From Streptomyces qinglanensis (lineage in GTDB: Bacteria; Actinomycetota; Actinomycetes; Streptomycetales; Streptomycetaceae): a DNA stretch of 64,000 bases. The position numbers and the translations under genes are program-made. The notes under the pieces were generated by a model, which saw only the letters and a list, made by a program, of their open reading frames with translations, did not search any database and was not told where the DNA came from. The stretch covers positions 62,001-126,000 of the forward strand of contig NZ_FOGO01000001.1 in the NCBI RefSeq assembly GCF_900111245.1. Reading direction: 5' to 3'. Shown here piece after piece: positions 15,801 to 24,427 of the stretch. How positions within the stretch are numbered: position 1 is the first letter of the stretch; every line of letters begins with the position of its first letter.

Positions 15801-16463
15801 GTGGGAAAGGGGACAGCGGAATCGACGACGGCGCAGTCGGCGGCCCCGGAGGAGCTGACGCCCGGCGCCCGGCGGATTCTGGACGCGGCGAGCGCCCTCT
15901 TCTACGCACGCGGCATCACGGCCGTCGGTGTCGACCTGATCGCCAAGGAGGCCGGCACCACCAAGAAGACGCTCTACGACCGGTTCGGCGGCAAGGACGC
16001 GCTGATCGCCGCGTATCTGCGCGAGCGGGACCGGCGCTGGCGCTCCTGGCTGACCTCGTGGGTGGCGGGGCACGCCGCGGACACCGGGGCCCCCGCGCAG
16101 TTGCTGGCCACCTTCGACGCGCTCGCGGAGTGGACGCAGCAGCACAATCCGCGCGGCTGCGGATTCGTCAACGCCGCGGCGGAGCTGCCCGACCCCGCGC
16201 ATCCGGGGCGCCGTGTGATCACCGAGCAGAAGCACTGGATGCACGGCTATCTCCGCGAGCTCGCGGTCGCGGCCGGTGCGCGGGAGCCGGAGCGGCTGGC
16301 CGACCGGCTGCTCGTACTGCACGAGGGTGCCATGGTCATGCGCGGCCTGGCACTCGTGGACGACCCCGTCGGCACCGCACGCGCCCTGGCCGAACTGGCC
16401 CTCCGGGACGCACTCCCGGGGCCCGGCACCGACGCGGCGGCCGACGGGCCGGCCCAGCGCTGA
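15801..16463 (+). CDS. TetR/AcrR family transcriptional regulator
   Basis: A 220-residue repressor. The N-terminal helix-turn-helix spans about residues 20-67 (ARRILDAASALFYARGITAVGVDLIAKEAG, then KKTLYDRFGGKDALIAAYL). The C-terminal ligand domain includes PRGCGFVNAAAEL and EQKHWMHGYL, resembling the TetR_C_33 type. The GTG at 15801 follows GAAGGGAG. A matching palindromic operator lies upstream, so self-repression is likely. The divergent TerD gene may also be under its control; no transporter or enzyme gene adjoins it. Confidence 0.92.
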   Translation: MGKGTAESTTAQSAAPEELTPGARRILDAASALFYARGITAVGVDLIAKEAGTTKKTLYDRFGGKDALIAAYLRERDRRWRSWLTSWVAGHAADTGAPAQLLATFDALAEWTQQHNPRGCGFVNAAAELPDPAHPGRRVITEQKHWMHGYLRELAVAAGAREPERLADRLLVLHEGAMVMRGLALVDDPVGTARALAELALRDALPGPGTDAAADGPAQR

Positions 16464-16499
16464 GGCCGTGCGGGAGCCCCGCACGGGGCCCGCACGGCC
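16464..16499 (+). terminator. Terminator after the TetR gene
   Basis: The perfect 11-bp arms 16464-16474 (GGCCGTGCGGG) and 16489-16499 directly follow the stop codon. The 14-nt loop itself contains a small CCCCG/CGGGG stem. Confidence 0.6.
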
Positions 16500-16622
16500 C
16501 CGCGGGCCGTCCCGGCGGACGGGTCTCCCACCGGGACGGCGCGCAGTCGCCGCGCGACCGGCCTGTGCAGTGCCGCCGCGCTCCGAGGTGCATCGCGGCG
16601 GCTGCAGGCGCAGCCTGGGAGC

Positions 16623-16838
16623 ATGAGTGCGTTCGTCGTCGTCCATCCGCCCGCATCCGGCGGGGGTCGCCGTGTCAGTGTGCACGGCGAGACGCTGGGC
16701 ACCGCCTACGGCCTCACCGACCTGATCGAGTACCTTGCCCGCGCCGGGCTGGACATCGCCACCGTCGATCTGTACGACGAGTCGGTCATCGAGTGGCAGG
16801 GCGGCAACCACCTCGTCTGGGGGCGGGCGGCGGAATGA
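16623..16838 (+). CDS. Small conserved-looking protein of unknown function
   Basis: A 71-residue soluble protein starting MSAFVVVHPPASGGGRRV, with a mixed alpha/beta look (VSVHGETLGTAYGLTDLIEYLARAGLD, then VIEWQGGNHLVWG). GGGAG precedes the ATG at 16623, and codon use is typical of the neighbourhood, so it is probably real. I do not recognise the family. It precedes the DUF1648-type gene by 48 bp and may share its transcript. Confidence 0.65.
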   Translation: MSAFVVVHPPASGGGRRVSVHGETLGTAYGLTDLIEYLARAGLDIATVDLYDESVIEWQGGNHLVWGRAAE

Positions 16839-16886
16839 GGTCGCGCCCCGCAGGGCGGGCGGGGGCGAACGGGGAGGGGAATCGGG

Positions 16887-17483
16887 ATGCGAGGAGCACG
16901 GGGAACGCAGAGGCAGGGCGACCGGAACGGGGACGCGCCCGGCGGTGCCCGGTTCCCGTGGTGGTGGCTGGCGCCCGGAGTGCTGGTGCTGGCGGGACTC
17001 CTGGTGTGGGGGATCGCGGTCTACCCCCGGCTTCCCCCACAGGTGCCGCAGCACTTCGGCAGCGACGGAGTGGACCGGTACGCGGAAAAATCCGTGGGCA
17101 CCGTCTTCCTGCCCGTCCTCGTGCACGCAGGCGTGCTGGCGCTGCTGGCCGGGACGGCGTCCGCCACCCTGCGGATCACCCCGGTCCGCGACCTGCCGCC
17201 GGGACGGCAGACGTCGAGCCTGGTCAACCGGCCGCAGACGGCACGGGGTGCACTGCGCCTGGCCCGGGCCCAGCTCTTCCTCGGCTGCTGCCTCGGGATG
17301 ACCATCGCCGTGGCCTGCAGCCTGATGTGGGCCGTCGAGCCCCCTGCCGAGGGCGAGCCGCGGACCGGGGCGCTGCTCCTCGCCCTGCTGCCGTCGGCGC
17401 TCGGCACCGCCGCCGTTCTGGCCGCGGCCTTCCGGGACCGGCGGCAGGGGTCCGGCCGGGCCGCGGAGCCCGGCACGGAGTGA
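16887..17483 (+). CDS. DUF1648-type membrane protein
   Basis: A 198-residue protein with four hydrophobic segments (WWWLAPGVLVLAGLLVWGIAV, VFLPVLVHAGVLALLAG, LFLGCCLGMTIAVACSLMW and LLLALLPSALGTAAVLAA). The loop after the first segment, YPRLPPQVPQHFGSDGVDRY, is the DUF1648 signature. Function unknown. The ATG at 16887 has GGGAGGGG upstream. Its stop lies three bases from the stop of the convergent MHS transporter gene, leaving no room for a separate terminator. Confidence 0.85.
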   Translation: MRGARGTQRQGDRNGDAPGGARFPWWWLAPGVLVLAGLLVWGIAVYPRLPPQVPQHFGSDGVDRYAEKSVGTVFLPVLVHAGVLALLAGTASATLRITPVRDLPPGRQTSSLVNRPQTARGALRLARAQLFLGCCLGMTIAVACSLMWAVEPPAEGEPRTGALLLALLPSALGTAAVLAAAFRDRRQGSGRAAEPGTE

Positions 17484-17486
17484 CGC

Positions 17487-19049
17487 CTATCCGGGACCGG
17501 CAGCCCCCTCCGCCGTCCGCACCTGCAGGGCCCGGAGGTCGCGGCTGGTGGAGATCAGCTCCTTGGCCTCCTGCTCCGTGCTGACCATCGGCTGCGAGCC
17601 GTGCAGCGGCACGCCCGCGGTCTCCGGCATGAAGCGCACTGCGAGCAGGCCGACGAGCCCGCTGACCATCAGACAGCAGCCGGGCACCAGGTTGTTGCCC
17701 GTCGCGCTGACCAGTCCCTCGGTGACCAGCGGGGTGGTTCCGCCGAAGGCCGCCACCGAGAAGTTGAAGCCGATCCCCATGGCGGCGTAGCGCACACTCG
17801 TGGGGAAGAGCGCGGGCAGCGTGGCGGCCGACGGCGCGGCGAACCCGGCCAGCAGCGTGGCCAGGACGAGCACGCCGAGCGCGGGCAGCAGCCAGCCGTC
17901 CGCGCGCAGCAGCAGGAAGGCGGGGACGGCCAGCACGATCTGGCCGACGGCGGCCCAGCGGTAGACCGGGCGCCGCCCGATCCGGTCGCTCAGCCGGCCG
18001 ACGAAGGTGATGAGCACCACCACCCACACCATGCCGACCAGCACCAGCACATCGGAGGTGGTCCGGTCCCGGCCCAGCGTCTCGGTCTGGTAGGTCGGCA
18101 GATAGCCGGTCACCATGTAGTTGGTGACGTTGTAGAGCAGCACCAGTCCGATGCAGACCAGCAGCGGCTCCCAGTACCGGCGCAGGATGGTGCGGAACTC
18201 GTGCTTCTGCTCGCGCTCGGCGACCGCCTGGTCGTGCTCGTCCAACTGCTGCTGGAAGGCGGGGGACTCCTCCAGTTTCAGCCGCATGTACAGGCCGATC
18301 AGCCCCAGCGGTCCGGCGATCAGGAACGGGATGCGCCAGCCCCAGGCGAGCATCTGGCTGTCGGTCAGCGCGACGTTGAGCACGGTGACCAGGACCGAGC
18401 CGAGGGCGTAGCCGATGAAGGTGCCGAAGTCGAGCCAACTGCCGAGGAATCCGCGCCTGCGGTCGGGCGAGAACTCCGCGATGAAGGTGGTGGCGCCGCC
18501 GTACTCGCCGCCGGTGGAGAAGCCCTGCAGCATCCGCGCGAGGAGCAGCAGGATCGGGGCCGCGATACCGATCGTGGCGTAGCTGGGGATGAAGCCGATC
18601 AGGAAGGTGCCGAAGGCCATCAGGATCATGGTCGCGGCGAGCACCTTCTGCCGGCCCAGCTTGTCGCCGAGCGGCCCGAAGAAGAGGCCGCCCAGCGGAC
18701 GGACGACGAAGGCCGCGGCGAACGTCGCGAACGACGCCAGGAGTTGCGCCGCGTCGGAGGCTCCCGGATAGAAGACCTTGCCGATGGTGGCGGCCAGATA
18801 GCTGTAGACGCCGAAGTCGAACCACTCCATGCAGTTGCCGAGCGCGGAGGCGCTGACCGCCCGTTTGAGCATGGGCTCCTGGACGACCTGCACGTCGTCC
18901 TTGGTGAACGGGCGGCCCGCGCGGCGCAGCCTGGAGGCCAGTTCGTCACGCACCTGTCGGGGCAGCGCGGCCACCGCCTGCGGTACCTGCCTGGTCGCCG
19001 CCGTGCCCCCGGAGCGCCGATTGGGGCTCTCTGTCACGTCGTTGCTCAC
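17487..19049 (-). CDS. MHS-family MFS transporter (ProP-like)
   Basis: A 520-residue metabolite:H+ symporter with 12 predicted membrane spans. Signature segments are ALGNCMEWFDFGVYSYLA, the loop RPLGGLFFGPLGDKLGRQ, RMLQGFSTGGEYGGA and, in the second half, GRLSDRIGRRP. The family includes proline/betaine (ProP) and citrate or shikimate carriers. A C-terminal extension follows the last span. The start is GTG at 19049 with AAAGGG upstream. An osmolyte substrate is tempting given ectABCD on the same replicon segment, but it is not shown. Confidence 0.88.
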   Translation of the reverse strand: MSNDVTESPNRRSGGTAATRQVPQAVAALPRQVRDELASRLRRAGRPFTKDDVQVVQEPMLKRAVSASALGNCMEWFDFGVYSYLAATIGKVFYPGASDAAQLLASFATFAAAFVVRPLGGLFFGPLGDKLGRQKVLAATMILMAFGTFLIGFIPSYATIGIAAPILLLLARMLQGFSTGGEYGGATTFIAEFSPDRRRGFLGSWLDFGTFIGYALGSVLVTVLNVALTDSQMLAWGWRIPFLIAGPLGLIGLYMRLKLEESPAFQQQLDEHDQAVAEREQKHEFRTILRRYWEPLLVCIGLVLLYNVTNYMVTGYLPTYQTETLGRDRTTSDVLVLVGMVWVVVLITFVGRLSDRIGRRPVYRWAAVGQIVLAVPAFLLLRADGWLLPALGVLVLATLLAGFAAPSAATLPALFPTSVRYAAMGIGFNFSVAAFGGTTPLVTEGLVSATGNNLVPGCCLMVSGLVGLLAVRFMPETAGVPLHGSQPMVSTEQEAKELISTSRDLRALQVRTAEGAAGPG

Positions 19050-19367
19050 ACCCTTTGTTCCGGATAGCCGAAAAGGCCCGATCTGCTCGATCGTACGGAA
19101 CTGCGGGAGCGGATCCCGGGAGCGGGTTGCCGGACTCGCCGCACCTCACACGCCGTCCGCGGTGCGGACCGCCCGCTGCACCGCCCGGCGTCGCCCACGG
19201 CCGGCAGACCCGGCGGCGGCGTGGAGCGCCCAGCGCGGTGCAGGACAGGACAAGGCAGGGCGGGGCACAGCAGGACAGGACAGGTGGTGTGGACGGGGAC
19301 GGGGGCGGACGGACCGCCGTCCCGCGGGTGCGGGAGCGGACCCCGCCCGGGCGGGGTCCGCGGGCGG
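19050..19367. other. Intergenic region upstream of the MHS transporter gene
   Basis: 318 bp with no gene. It holds a purine-rich tract in which CAGGACAGGACA occurs twice, 30 bp apart (19241-19252 and 19271-19282), and the palindromic terminator at 19336-19361. Confidence 0.6.
19336..19361 (-). terminator. Palindromic terminator after the 552-residue gene
   Basis: A perfect 26-bp palindrome (half-site GCGGACCCCGCCC) lies seven bases beyond the stop codon of the minus-strand gene ending at 19368. Confidence 0.7.
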
Positions 19368-21026
19368 TCAGCGGGAGCGGGCCTTGAACGCGGCCTTGCG
19401 GGCGTCCTTGGCGATCCGCTTGTCCGGGTGCACCCGCCCCATCGTCTCCAGCACGTCCCCGGTCGCGGGGTGCTCGACCCGCCACGCCTTGTCGAAGAAG
19501 CCGGTGTGCTGGTCGACCAGGTCCCGTACCAGGTCACGCAGTTCGTCCGGTTCACCGGCGGTCGCGACCTGGGCGGCGATGGTGTCGATGGTCAGCCAGA
19601 AGACCATCTCCTCGTCGGGCTGCGGCACGTCCCGGGCACCGCGCTCGGCGAGCCAGACCCGGGCGAGCCCGCCCAACTGCCGGTCCTCCAGCACCTCGCG
19701 CAGCGCGGGCTCGGCCTCGGGTCCGGCGAGCGAGAGCGCCTGCTGGCAGGCGAGCCGCCGGACGGGCGCTGCCTCGTCGCCACCGCGTGCCGCGGCGAGC
19801 AGCTCCCGCGCGGCCGCCGGTGTGGCGTCGCCGCCGGTCGGCCCGGCGGCGTTCCGGGCCGCGAACCAGCCCTGGATCTCGCTGTGCGCGTTCTCCTCCG
19901 TGTAGACCGGCAGCGCGGCCAGCAGCGCGTCCGCTCCGGCGTGCGCGAGGTCGCCGACCGCGGGGACGTCCAGCCCGGCCTCGCGCATCCTCTCGCGCAC
20001 CCCGTACAGGCCGAGCGGGGTGAGCCGCACCATGCCGTAGCGGGAGACGTCCTCCTCGTCCGGATCGGCGCCCGACTCCGCCGCGTCGTAGGGCTCTTCG
20101 CCCTCGTCCTCGCGGGTGAGGGCCTCGTCCACCGGCTGGTGGACGACCAGCCCGGTCGGCTCCAGCATCCGGAACTGCTCGTCCAGCCGCATCATCGTGC
20201 TGGAGACCTCTTCGAGCACGTCGTCGGTGGGTTCGTCCATGCCCTCGGGCACGGTCATCGAGGCGGCCAGCACGGGGAGCGGCACCATCGACCCGGCCGC
20301 GACGGCGGGGTCGGTGGCCGTGAGCAGGTAGAGGTTGCCCAGGGCGCTGTCGAGGGCCTCGGACTCCTCCTCCGGGTTCCAGTCCAGCGCGTCGAGGTCG
20401 ATGGCGTTCGGGTCGATCTCACCGTCCTCGCCGACGGCGCCCTCGATACCGTCCAGCAGTTCCTCGAAGCTGGGCGTCGCGGCGTCCGCGAGCACCGTCT
20501 CCAGGCCGCTGCGCCACAGCCCGAGGATCTCCTCGGGAGCGGGCGCGGGAGCGCCCTGGGCGCCGGTCAGGCCGCCCAGCTCCGGCTCCGGCGCGGCCAC
20601 GCCCACCGGGTCGTCGCTGCCGACCCCGTCGGGGGCCTCGGCGCCCGCTCCGGGGCCTCCGGGCTTCGCGCTCTCCTCCGAGTCTTCCGAGTCCTCGGAG
20701 TCCTCGGAGTCCTCGAATTCCTCGACCGCGAGCAGCCCGGTGTCCACGGCGAAGTTCCACGCGTCGGCGGCGAGTGCCGGGGCCTCCTCGTCCCCCGACA
20801 GGCCCAGATGTGCGGCGGCCTGCTTGAGCTGCTCGGCCAGCAGTTCACCCCCGGCACCCACCGGAATGCCCGCGCCCGCGGGTCCGCCGGCGCGCGCCCA
20901 GCGGGTGAGTTCCACTGCGCGCGCCAGGAGCGGTGCGGCCAGTGCGTCCCGCGCCAGTTCGGCATCGGAGGGCAGCCGTACGGGCGGCAGGGTGGGACGG
21001 TCGTCACCGGTCATGTGCGGGTTCAT
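19368..21026 (-). CDS. Large acidic protein of unknown function
   Basis: A 552-residue soluble protein, strongly acidic, with no signal peptide or membrane segment. Residues about 103-118 are a Glu-Asp-Ser repeat (EFEDSEDSEDSEDSEES) encoded by tandem 9-bp units. Pro/Ala/Glu-rich linkers follow. The C-terminal ~170 residues are helical and HEAT-like (AAARELLAAARGGDEAAPVRR, ALREVLEDRQLGGLARVWLAE) and end in a basic tail (AKDARKAAFKARSR). I do not recognise the family. The start is ATG at 21026 or, with a better spaced GGAG, ATG at 21014. It marks the left flank of the pen cluster. Confidence 0.8.
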   Translation of the reverse strand: MNPHMTGDDRPTLPPVRLPSDAELARDALAAPLLARAVELTRWARAGGPAGAGIPVGAGGELLAEQLKQAAAHLGLSGDEEAPALAADAWNFAVDTGLLAVEEFEDSEDSEDSEDSEESAKPGGPGAGAEAPDGVGSDDPVGVAAPEPELGGLTGAQGAPAPAPEEILGLWRSGLETVLADAATPSFEELLDGIEGAVGEDGEIDPNAIDLDALDWNPEEESEALDSALGNLYLLTATDPAVAAGSMVPLPVLAASMTVPEGMDEPTDDVLEEVSSTMMRLDEQFRMLEPTGLVVHQPVDEALTREDEGEEPYDAAESGADPDEEDVSRYGMVRLTPLGLYGVRERMREAGLDVPAVGDLAHAGADALLAALPVYTEENAHSEIQGWFAARNAAGPTGGDATPAAARELLAAARGGDEAAPVRRLACQQALSLAGPEAEPALREVLEDRQLGGLARVWLAERGARDVPQPDEEMVFWLTIDTIAAQVATAGEPDELRDLVRDLVDQHTGFFDKAWRVEHPATGDVLETMGRVHPDKRIAKDARKAAFKARSR

Positions 21027-21549
21027 CTCCTACAGGTCCTACGGGTTGCCGGACGGTGCGGGGACCCAGCGTAGACGGGTTCTGTCCCCGGGTGCCCGAA
21101 TCGTGCAGCGAGCACGTAACAAGGGCGGACCCGGTCCTGGCCGGGCTCGCCCCGTCCGGCTGTCGCCGGTCCCGGCTGAGCCCGGTCCGTTGCCGACCGT
21201 GTGCGGTCGCCGGTGGCACATCGGCTCCCGGTGCCTGGGGCCTCGCTCGTGAACGGGCGAGGGTTCCTGACCGGCGGTCCGGTGCGGGATCCTGCTCGTG
21301 CTGCACACCGGGAGCCGAGGGGAGCACCTGCCCCCAGGAGCCCCGCTCCGGCTCGGGGACGGCCTGCCGGCGGCGGCCGGACCCGCTGCTCGGCCGCGGC
21401 TGCGGCAGGTACCGGTGCCGGGTCCGGGTCCGGGCACGGGCACGGGGCATCGGGCCGGTGATCACCGGCCGAGGCTCCCCCGGCCCGCGGAGGAGGCGGC
21501 CTCGGAAGACCGGCCTCGGAGGAAGCAGCCCCGGAGGGGTCCTGCGGCA
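21027..21549. other. Low-complexity region without a recognisable gene
   Basis: About 520 bp between the 552-residue gene and the ispH-like remnant. Open frames here show no family resemblance and contain short repeats such as the GGGTCC/GGGCAC hexamers near 21419-21447. It may be further decayed sequence from the cluster edge. Confidence 0.5.
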
Positions 21550-21816
21550 TCAGCTCCGCGACTCGTCGCGCCTCCTCGACCAGCCTCCTCGACGAGCCTC
21601 TCGACGATCTTCGACTCGGGTACGGTCCCGGCGGCCTCGCACCGGACGAAGATCTGCCCCCTGCCGCTGCCGGCGGCGATGGCGTTCGTGCACGGTCTCC
21701 TCGCGCCCCTGCACCGGCGCCCCGTGCGTGTCCAGCGCCCGCTCGGCGACGCCGACGGCGCGCCGTGCCCCCGCGCAGAAGCCGCGCGGCCGGCCAGCGA
21801 CGCTCCCTTCGCTCAC
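21550..21816 (-). pseudogene. Broken ispH-like (HMBPP reductase) remnant coupled to penI
   Basis: The 88-codon frame starts at a GTG that overlaps the penI stop codon (GTGA), so it is placed as the next gene of the pen operon. Residues 9-45 resemble the N-terminus of IspH/LytB, the last MEP-pathway enzyme: RPRGFCAG with the first iron-sulfur cysteine, then AVGVAERALDTHGAPV and ETVHER, like the family's VRHEIVH. The frame then leaves the family. One frame over, AAGTVPESKIVERLVEEA resembles the IspH C-terminus. This suggests a large internal deletion plus a frameshift, with loss of the other two cluster cysteines. Three 13-bp repeats follow (21562-21600). Confidence 0.65.
21562..21600. repeat. 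Three tandem 13-bp repeats at the end of the ispH-like remnant
   Basis: The units CTCGTCGCGCCTC, CTCGACCAGCCTC and CTCGACGAGCCTC abut directly. Thirteen is not a multiple of three, so copy-number change would break the frame. The repeats may explain part of the decay. Confidence 0.75.
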
Positions 21817-23207
21817 GTCGCGTCACCCCCGGCCGGTGCGGGGACGGCGGAGACCGCCCGGCGCGGGGTGCGCGCATCCAGCCTCAGGCGCAGTCGGCGC
21901 GGGTGGTAGACGGTGGCCAGCGGGACCGGGCGGATGTCCATGCCGGGCTCACAGGTGACCCGCCAGCGGCCCAGGATGGTGGCCAGTCCCAGAGCGGCCT
22001 CGGTGCGTGCGTAGAGGTCGCCGATGCACTTGCGGGCGCCGGTGCCGAACGGCACGTAGGCGTGCCGGGAGGCGGGCGCGACACGGTCCGGGAGCCAGCG
22101 GTCGGGGTCGAATGTCGTGGGGTTCTCGAAGGCGTCCTCGTACTGGGAGACCGCGGCGGGACTGAAGACGACGGTGGAGCCGGTGGGCAGCCGGCGGCCG
22201 GCGAGTTCGGTCGGGGAGGCGGTGAGCCGGGTGAACAGCCAGGCGGGCGGATGCAGTCGCAGCGTCTCGGAGATGATCCGGTCGGTCAGCGAGAGCTTCG
22301 GCAGGTCGTCCCACTGCGGGGCGCGCCCGTCGAGGACGGTGTCCATCTCCTCGTACAGCGCGGCCTCGATCTCCGGGTGCTGGGAGAGCAGGTAGAAGAC
22401 CCAGGTCAGGGTACCGGCGACGGTCTCGGTTCCGGCTGCCATCACGGTGATGACCTGGTCGTGGATCTCCCGGTCCGCGAGCCGGCCGCCGTCGTCGTCG
22501 CGGGAGGCGATCAGGGCGGCGAGCAGGTCGTCCCGCTCGGTGTCGGAGCTGCGGTAGTCGTCGATGAGCCGCTGGGTGGTCGCGTGCAGGAAGTCCAGGT
22601 TGCTCTTGTAGCGCCGGTTGGACGGCAGGGGCATGCTGCGGACCGAGGCGGGCAGGAACATCTGCCGGAACAGGCCGTTGAGCACGACGTCGAAGGAACG
22701 TTCCACCTTCGCCGCCAGCTCGGGGCTGACGGGCGTGGAGTACAGCGTGCGGCCGACCGTGCGCAGGGCCATGCCGTACATCTCCTGGAAGGCGTCGACG
22801 ACCATGCCGTCCTGCCAACGCGACGCCGTGGCCTCGATCTCTGCGTGCATGGCCTCGGAATACCGCTTGAGCTGGCCGCGCGTGAAGGCGGACTGCATCA
22901 GCCGGCGCTGCCGTCGGTGATCGGCGAACGGGCACGTGACCAGGCCGTTTCCGGCGATGTCGCGGGCGCGGTCGTAGAAGACGCCGCCCTTGTCGAAGAT
23001 GCGGTCGTTGGTCAGGACGTGCCGCAGCAGGTCGGGGTGGGTGGGCACGTAGGCCGTCGTGGGGCCGATCCTGATCTGGACCAGGTCGCCGTGGGCCGAG
23101 AGCGACGTCATGAAGTGCACAGGGTGGCGCATCATCTGGAGGGCGTGTCCCACCACGGGGAGGGCCCCGGGCGCCGTTCCCGCTGAAAAGGTGCTCTCCT
23201 CGGTCAT
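21813..23207 (-). CDS. penI: Cytochrome P450, pentalenene oxygenase PenI/PtlI type (CYP183-like)
   Basis: By homology this P450 oxidises pentalenene at C13 to 1-deoxypentalen-13-al, the first oxidation after cyclisation. The 464-residue protein has the I-helix motif VMAAGTETVAGTLTW, the ExxR motif in ISETLRLHPPAW and the heme-cysteine loop YVPFGTGARKCIG. The ATG at 23207 is preferred to a long upstream extension that lacks family sequence. It lies downstream of penA across a 124-bp gap with decamer repeats. Its stop overlaps the start of the ispH-like remnant. Confidence 0.9.
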   Translation of the reverse strand: MTEESTFSAGTAPGALPVVGHALQMMRHPVHFMTSLSAHGDLVQIRIGPTTAYVPTHPDLLRHVLTNDRIFDKGGVFYDRARDIAGNGLVTCPFADHRRQRRLMQSAFTRGQLKRYSEAMHAEIEATASRWQDGMVVDAFQEMYGMALRTVGRTLYSTPVSPELAAKVERSFDVVLNGLFRQMFLPASVRSMPLPSNRRYKSNLDFLHATTQRLIDDYRSSDTERDDLLAALIASRDDDGGRLADREIHDQVITVMAAGTETVAGTLTWVFYLLSQHPEIEAALYEEMDTVLDGRAPQWDDLPKLSLTDRIISETLRLHPPAWLFTRLTASPTELAGRRLPTGSTVVFSPAAVSQYEDAFENPTTFDPDRWLPDRVAPASRHAYVPFGTGARKCIGDLYARTEAALGLATILGRWRVTCEPGMDIRPVPLATVYHPRRLRLRLDARTPRRAVSAVPAPAGGDAT

Positions 23208-23230
23208 CCGATTCTCAACTTCCCGTGTGT

Positions 23231-23260
23231 GCCGGTTGATGCCGGTTGATGCCGGTTGGT
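23231..23260. repeat. Three tandem decamers (GCCGGTTGAT) ahead of penI
   Basis: Two exact copies and a third with one change (GCCGGTTGGT) lie 24-53 bases upstream of the penI start. The 10-bp period suggests helix-phased binding or a slippage product. Confidence 0.9.
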
Positions 23261-23331
23261 CGTCCGCCCGTCCGGGGCGGTGAGCGGCCGTCCGCCGCGG
23301 GGGCCGGGCGAGGGCGCGCGCTGCAGGGGCG

Positions 23332-24345
23332 CTACCGGGCGGTGCTGCCGAGTTCCTCCAGATAGCCCCGGGAGCCGGCGGCGTGTGCGAACTCGGCGTC
23401 ATAGCGGCCCGAGGAGCGGTGCCAGTCGTAGGATCCGCGGATCACCGGGCGTATCGCGTCCGTGCGGTAGCGCTCCAGCGCCTCGCGCTCGCCCGGGTCG
23501 AGCTGGTAGATCTCCCCCAGCCGCGGCAGGCAGGATTCGAGCAGCAGGAACTGCTCCAGCCGGGCGTGCACCTCGTCCTGGAGGTGGGCGATGCTGCGGC
23601 TCCTGGACCAGCCGTGCTCCCGGTGCAGTATCAGGACGAGGTTGTTCTGCTCGCCGCGGGCCTCCTCCTTCTCCAGCGAGGCGATGTCGTTGAGCATCAG
23701 GTTGACGTCGACGGCGACCTGGAGCATCGCGGACAGCAGCGTGCTGTCGAAGACCCGGTGCGGCACCTCGAAGCGGCCGGCGCGTTCGGCCAGGTCCACC
23801 GTCGGCTGCACACCTATGGTGTGCCGCCGCATGCCCAGGTACTGGGCGGCCGAGTCGCACGGCCGGTTCCAGAACCGGCTCGCCGCCTCGTCGATGTACC
23901 CGTCCAGGTAGTTGCGCCAGTGCCGGGCGCTGCGTGCGCACCAGGCCGGGGTCATGCCCTCGCAGGTGCGCCGCCAGACGTCGGCGAACCCGTGGGCGAT
24001 CGGCGGCGCAGCCTCCGGCAGCGGTCCGTCCAGCGCGGCCGCCACCGCCTCGGTGAGCTGCCTGGCCTCCTCGGGATCCTCGCCGCGAGGACCGTCGAAG
24101 AGGTCGTCGAACAGGAAGAACCACGACATCAGATCGACGCCCAGGTCGAGGTCGGGGCCGGCGGCGTGCGGATAGAAGCGGGAGGCCAGATCGGCGTAGC
24201 TGCCGCGCAGATGGCGTTCGGCCGCCATGTCGGACTTGATCAGACCGAGCGAGCGCGGCCACGCCAACTGCTCGGCCTCGGCCCGCGCGTGGTCGGGGCT
24301 CTGCCGGCCCGGCAGGGGTATCCGGATGTCGATGTCCTGCGGCAT
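23332..24345 (-). CDS. penA: Pentalenene synthase
   Basis: Class I sesquiterpene cyclase that converts farnesyl diphosphate to pentalenene. From ATG at 24345 the protein has 337 residues, the known length of pentalenene synthase, and it agrees almost throughout with my memory of the S. exfoliatus enzyme, from the start (MPQDIDIRIPLPGRQSP) to the end (RYDAEFAHAAGSRGYLEELG). Metal-binding motifs are DDLFD at residues 80-84 and the NSE triad near 219-227 (LMLNDIASLEKEE). Phe76 and Phe77 in SWFFLFDD line the pocket. It lies 82 bp downstream of penB. Confidence 0.97.
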   Translation of the reverse strand: MPQDIDIRIPLPGRQSPDHARAEAEQLAWPRSLGLIKSDMAAERHLRGSYADLASRFYPHAAGPDLDLGVDLMSWFFLFDDLFDGPRGEDPEEARQLTEAVAAALDGPLPEAAPPIAHGFADVWRRTCEGMTPAWCARSARHWRNYLDGYIDEAASRFWNRPCDSAAQYLGMRRHTIGVQPTVDLAERAGRFEVPHRVFDSTLLSAMLQVAVDVNLMLNDIASLEKEEARGEQNNLVLILHREHGWSRSRSIAHLQDEVHARLEQFLLLESCLPRLGEIYQLDPGEREALERYRTDAIRPVIRGSYDWHRSSGRYDAEFAHAAGSRGYLEELGSTAR

Positions 24346-24427
24346 GAGGGGTTCCTTCGGGTGGGATGGCGGGCACCGCGGTGCCCCGTGAGGGGTTGGG
24401 GGGCGGAGGAGTCGCCCTGGTCCGGGC

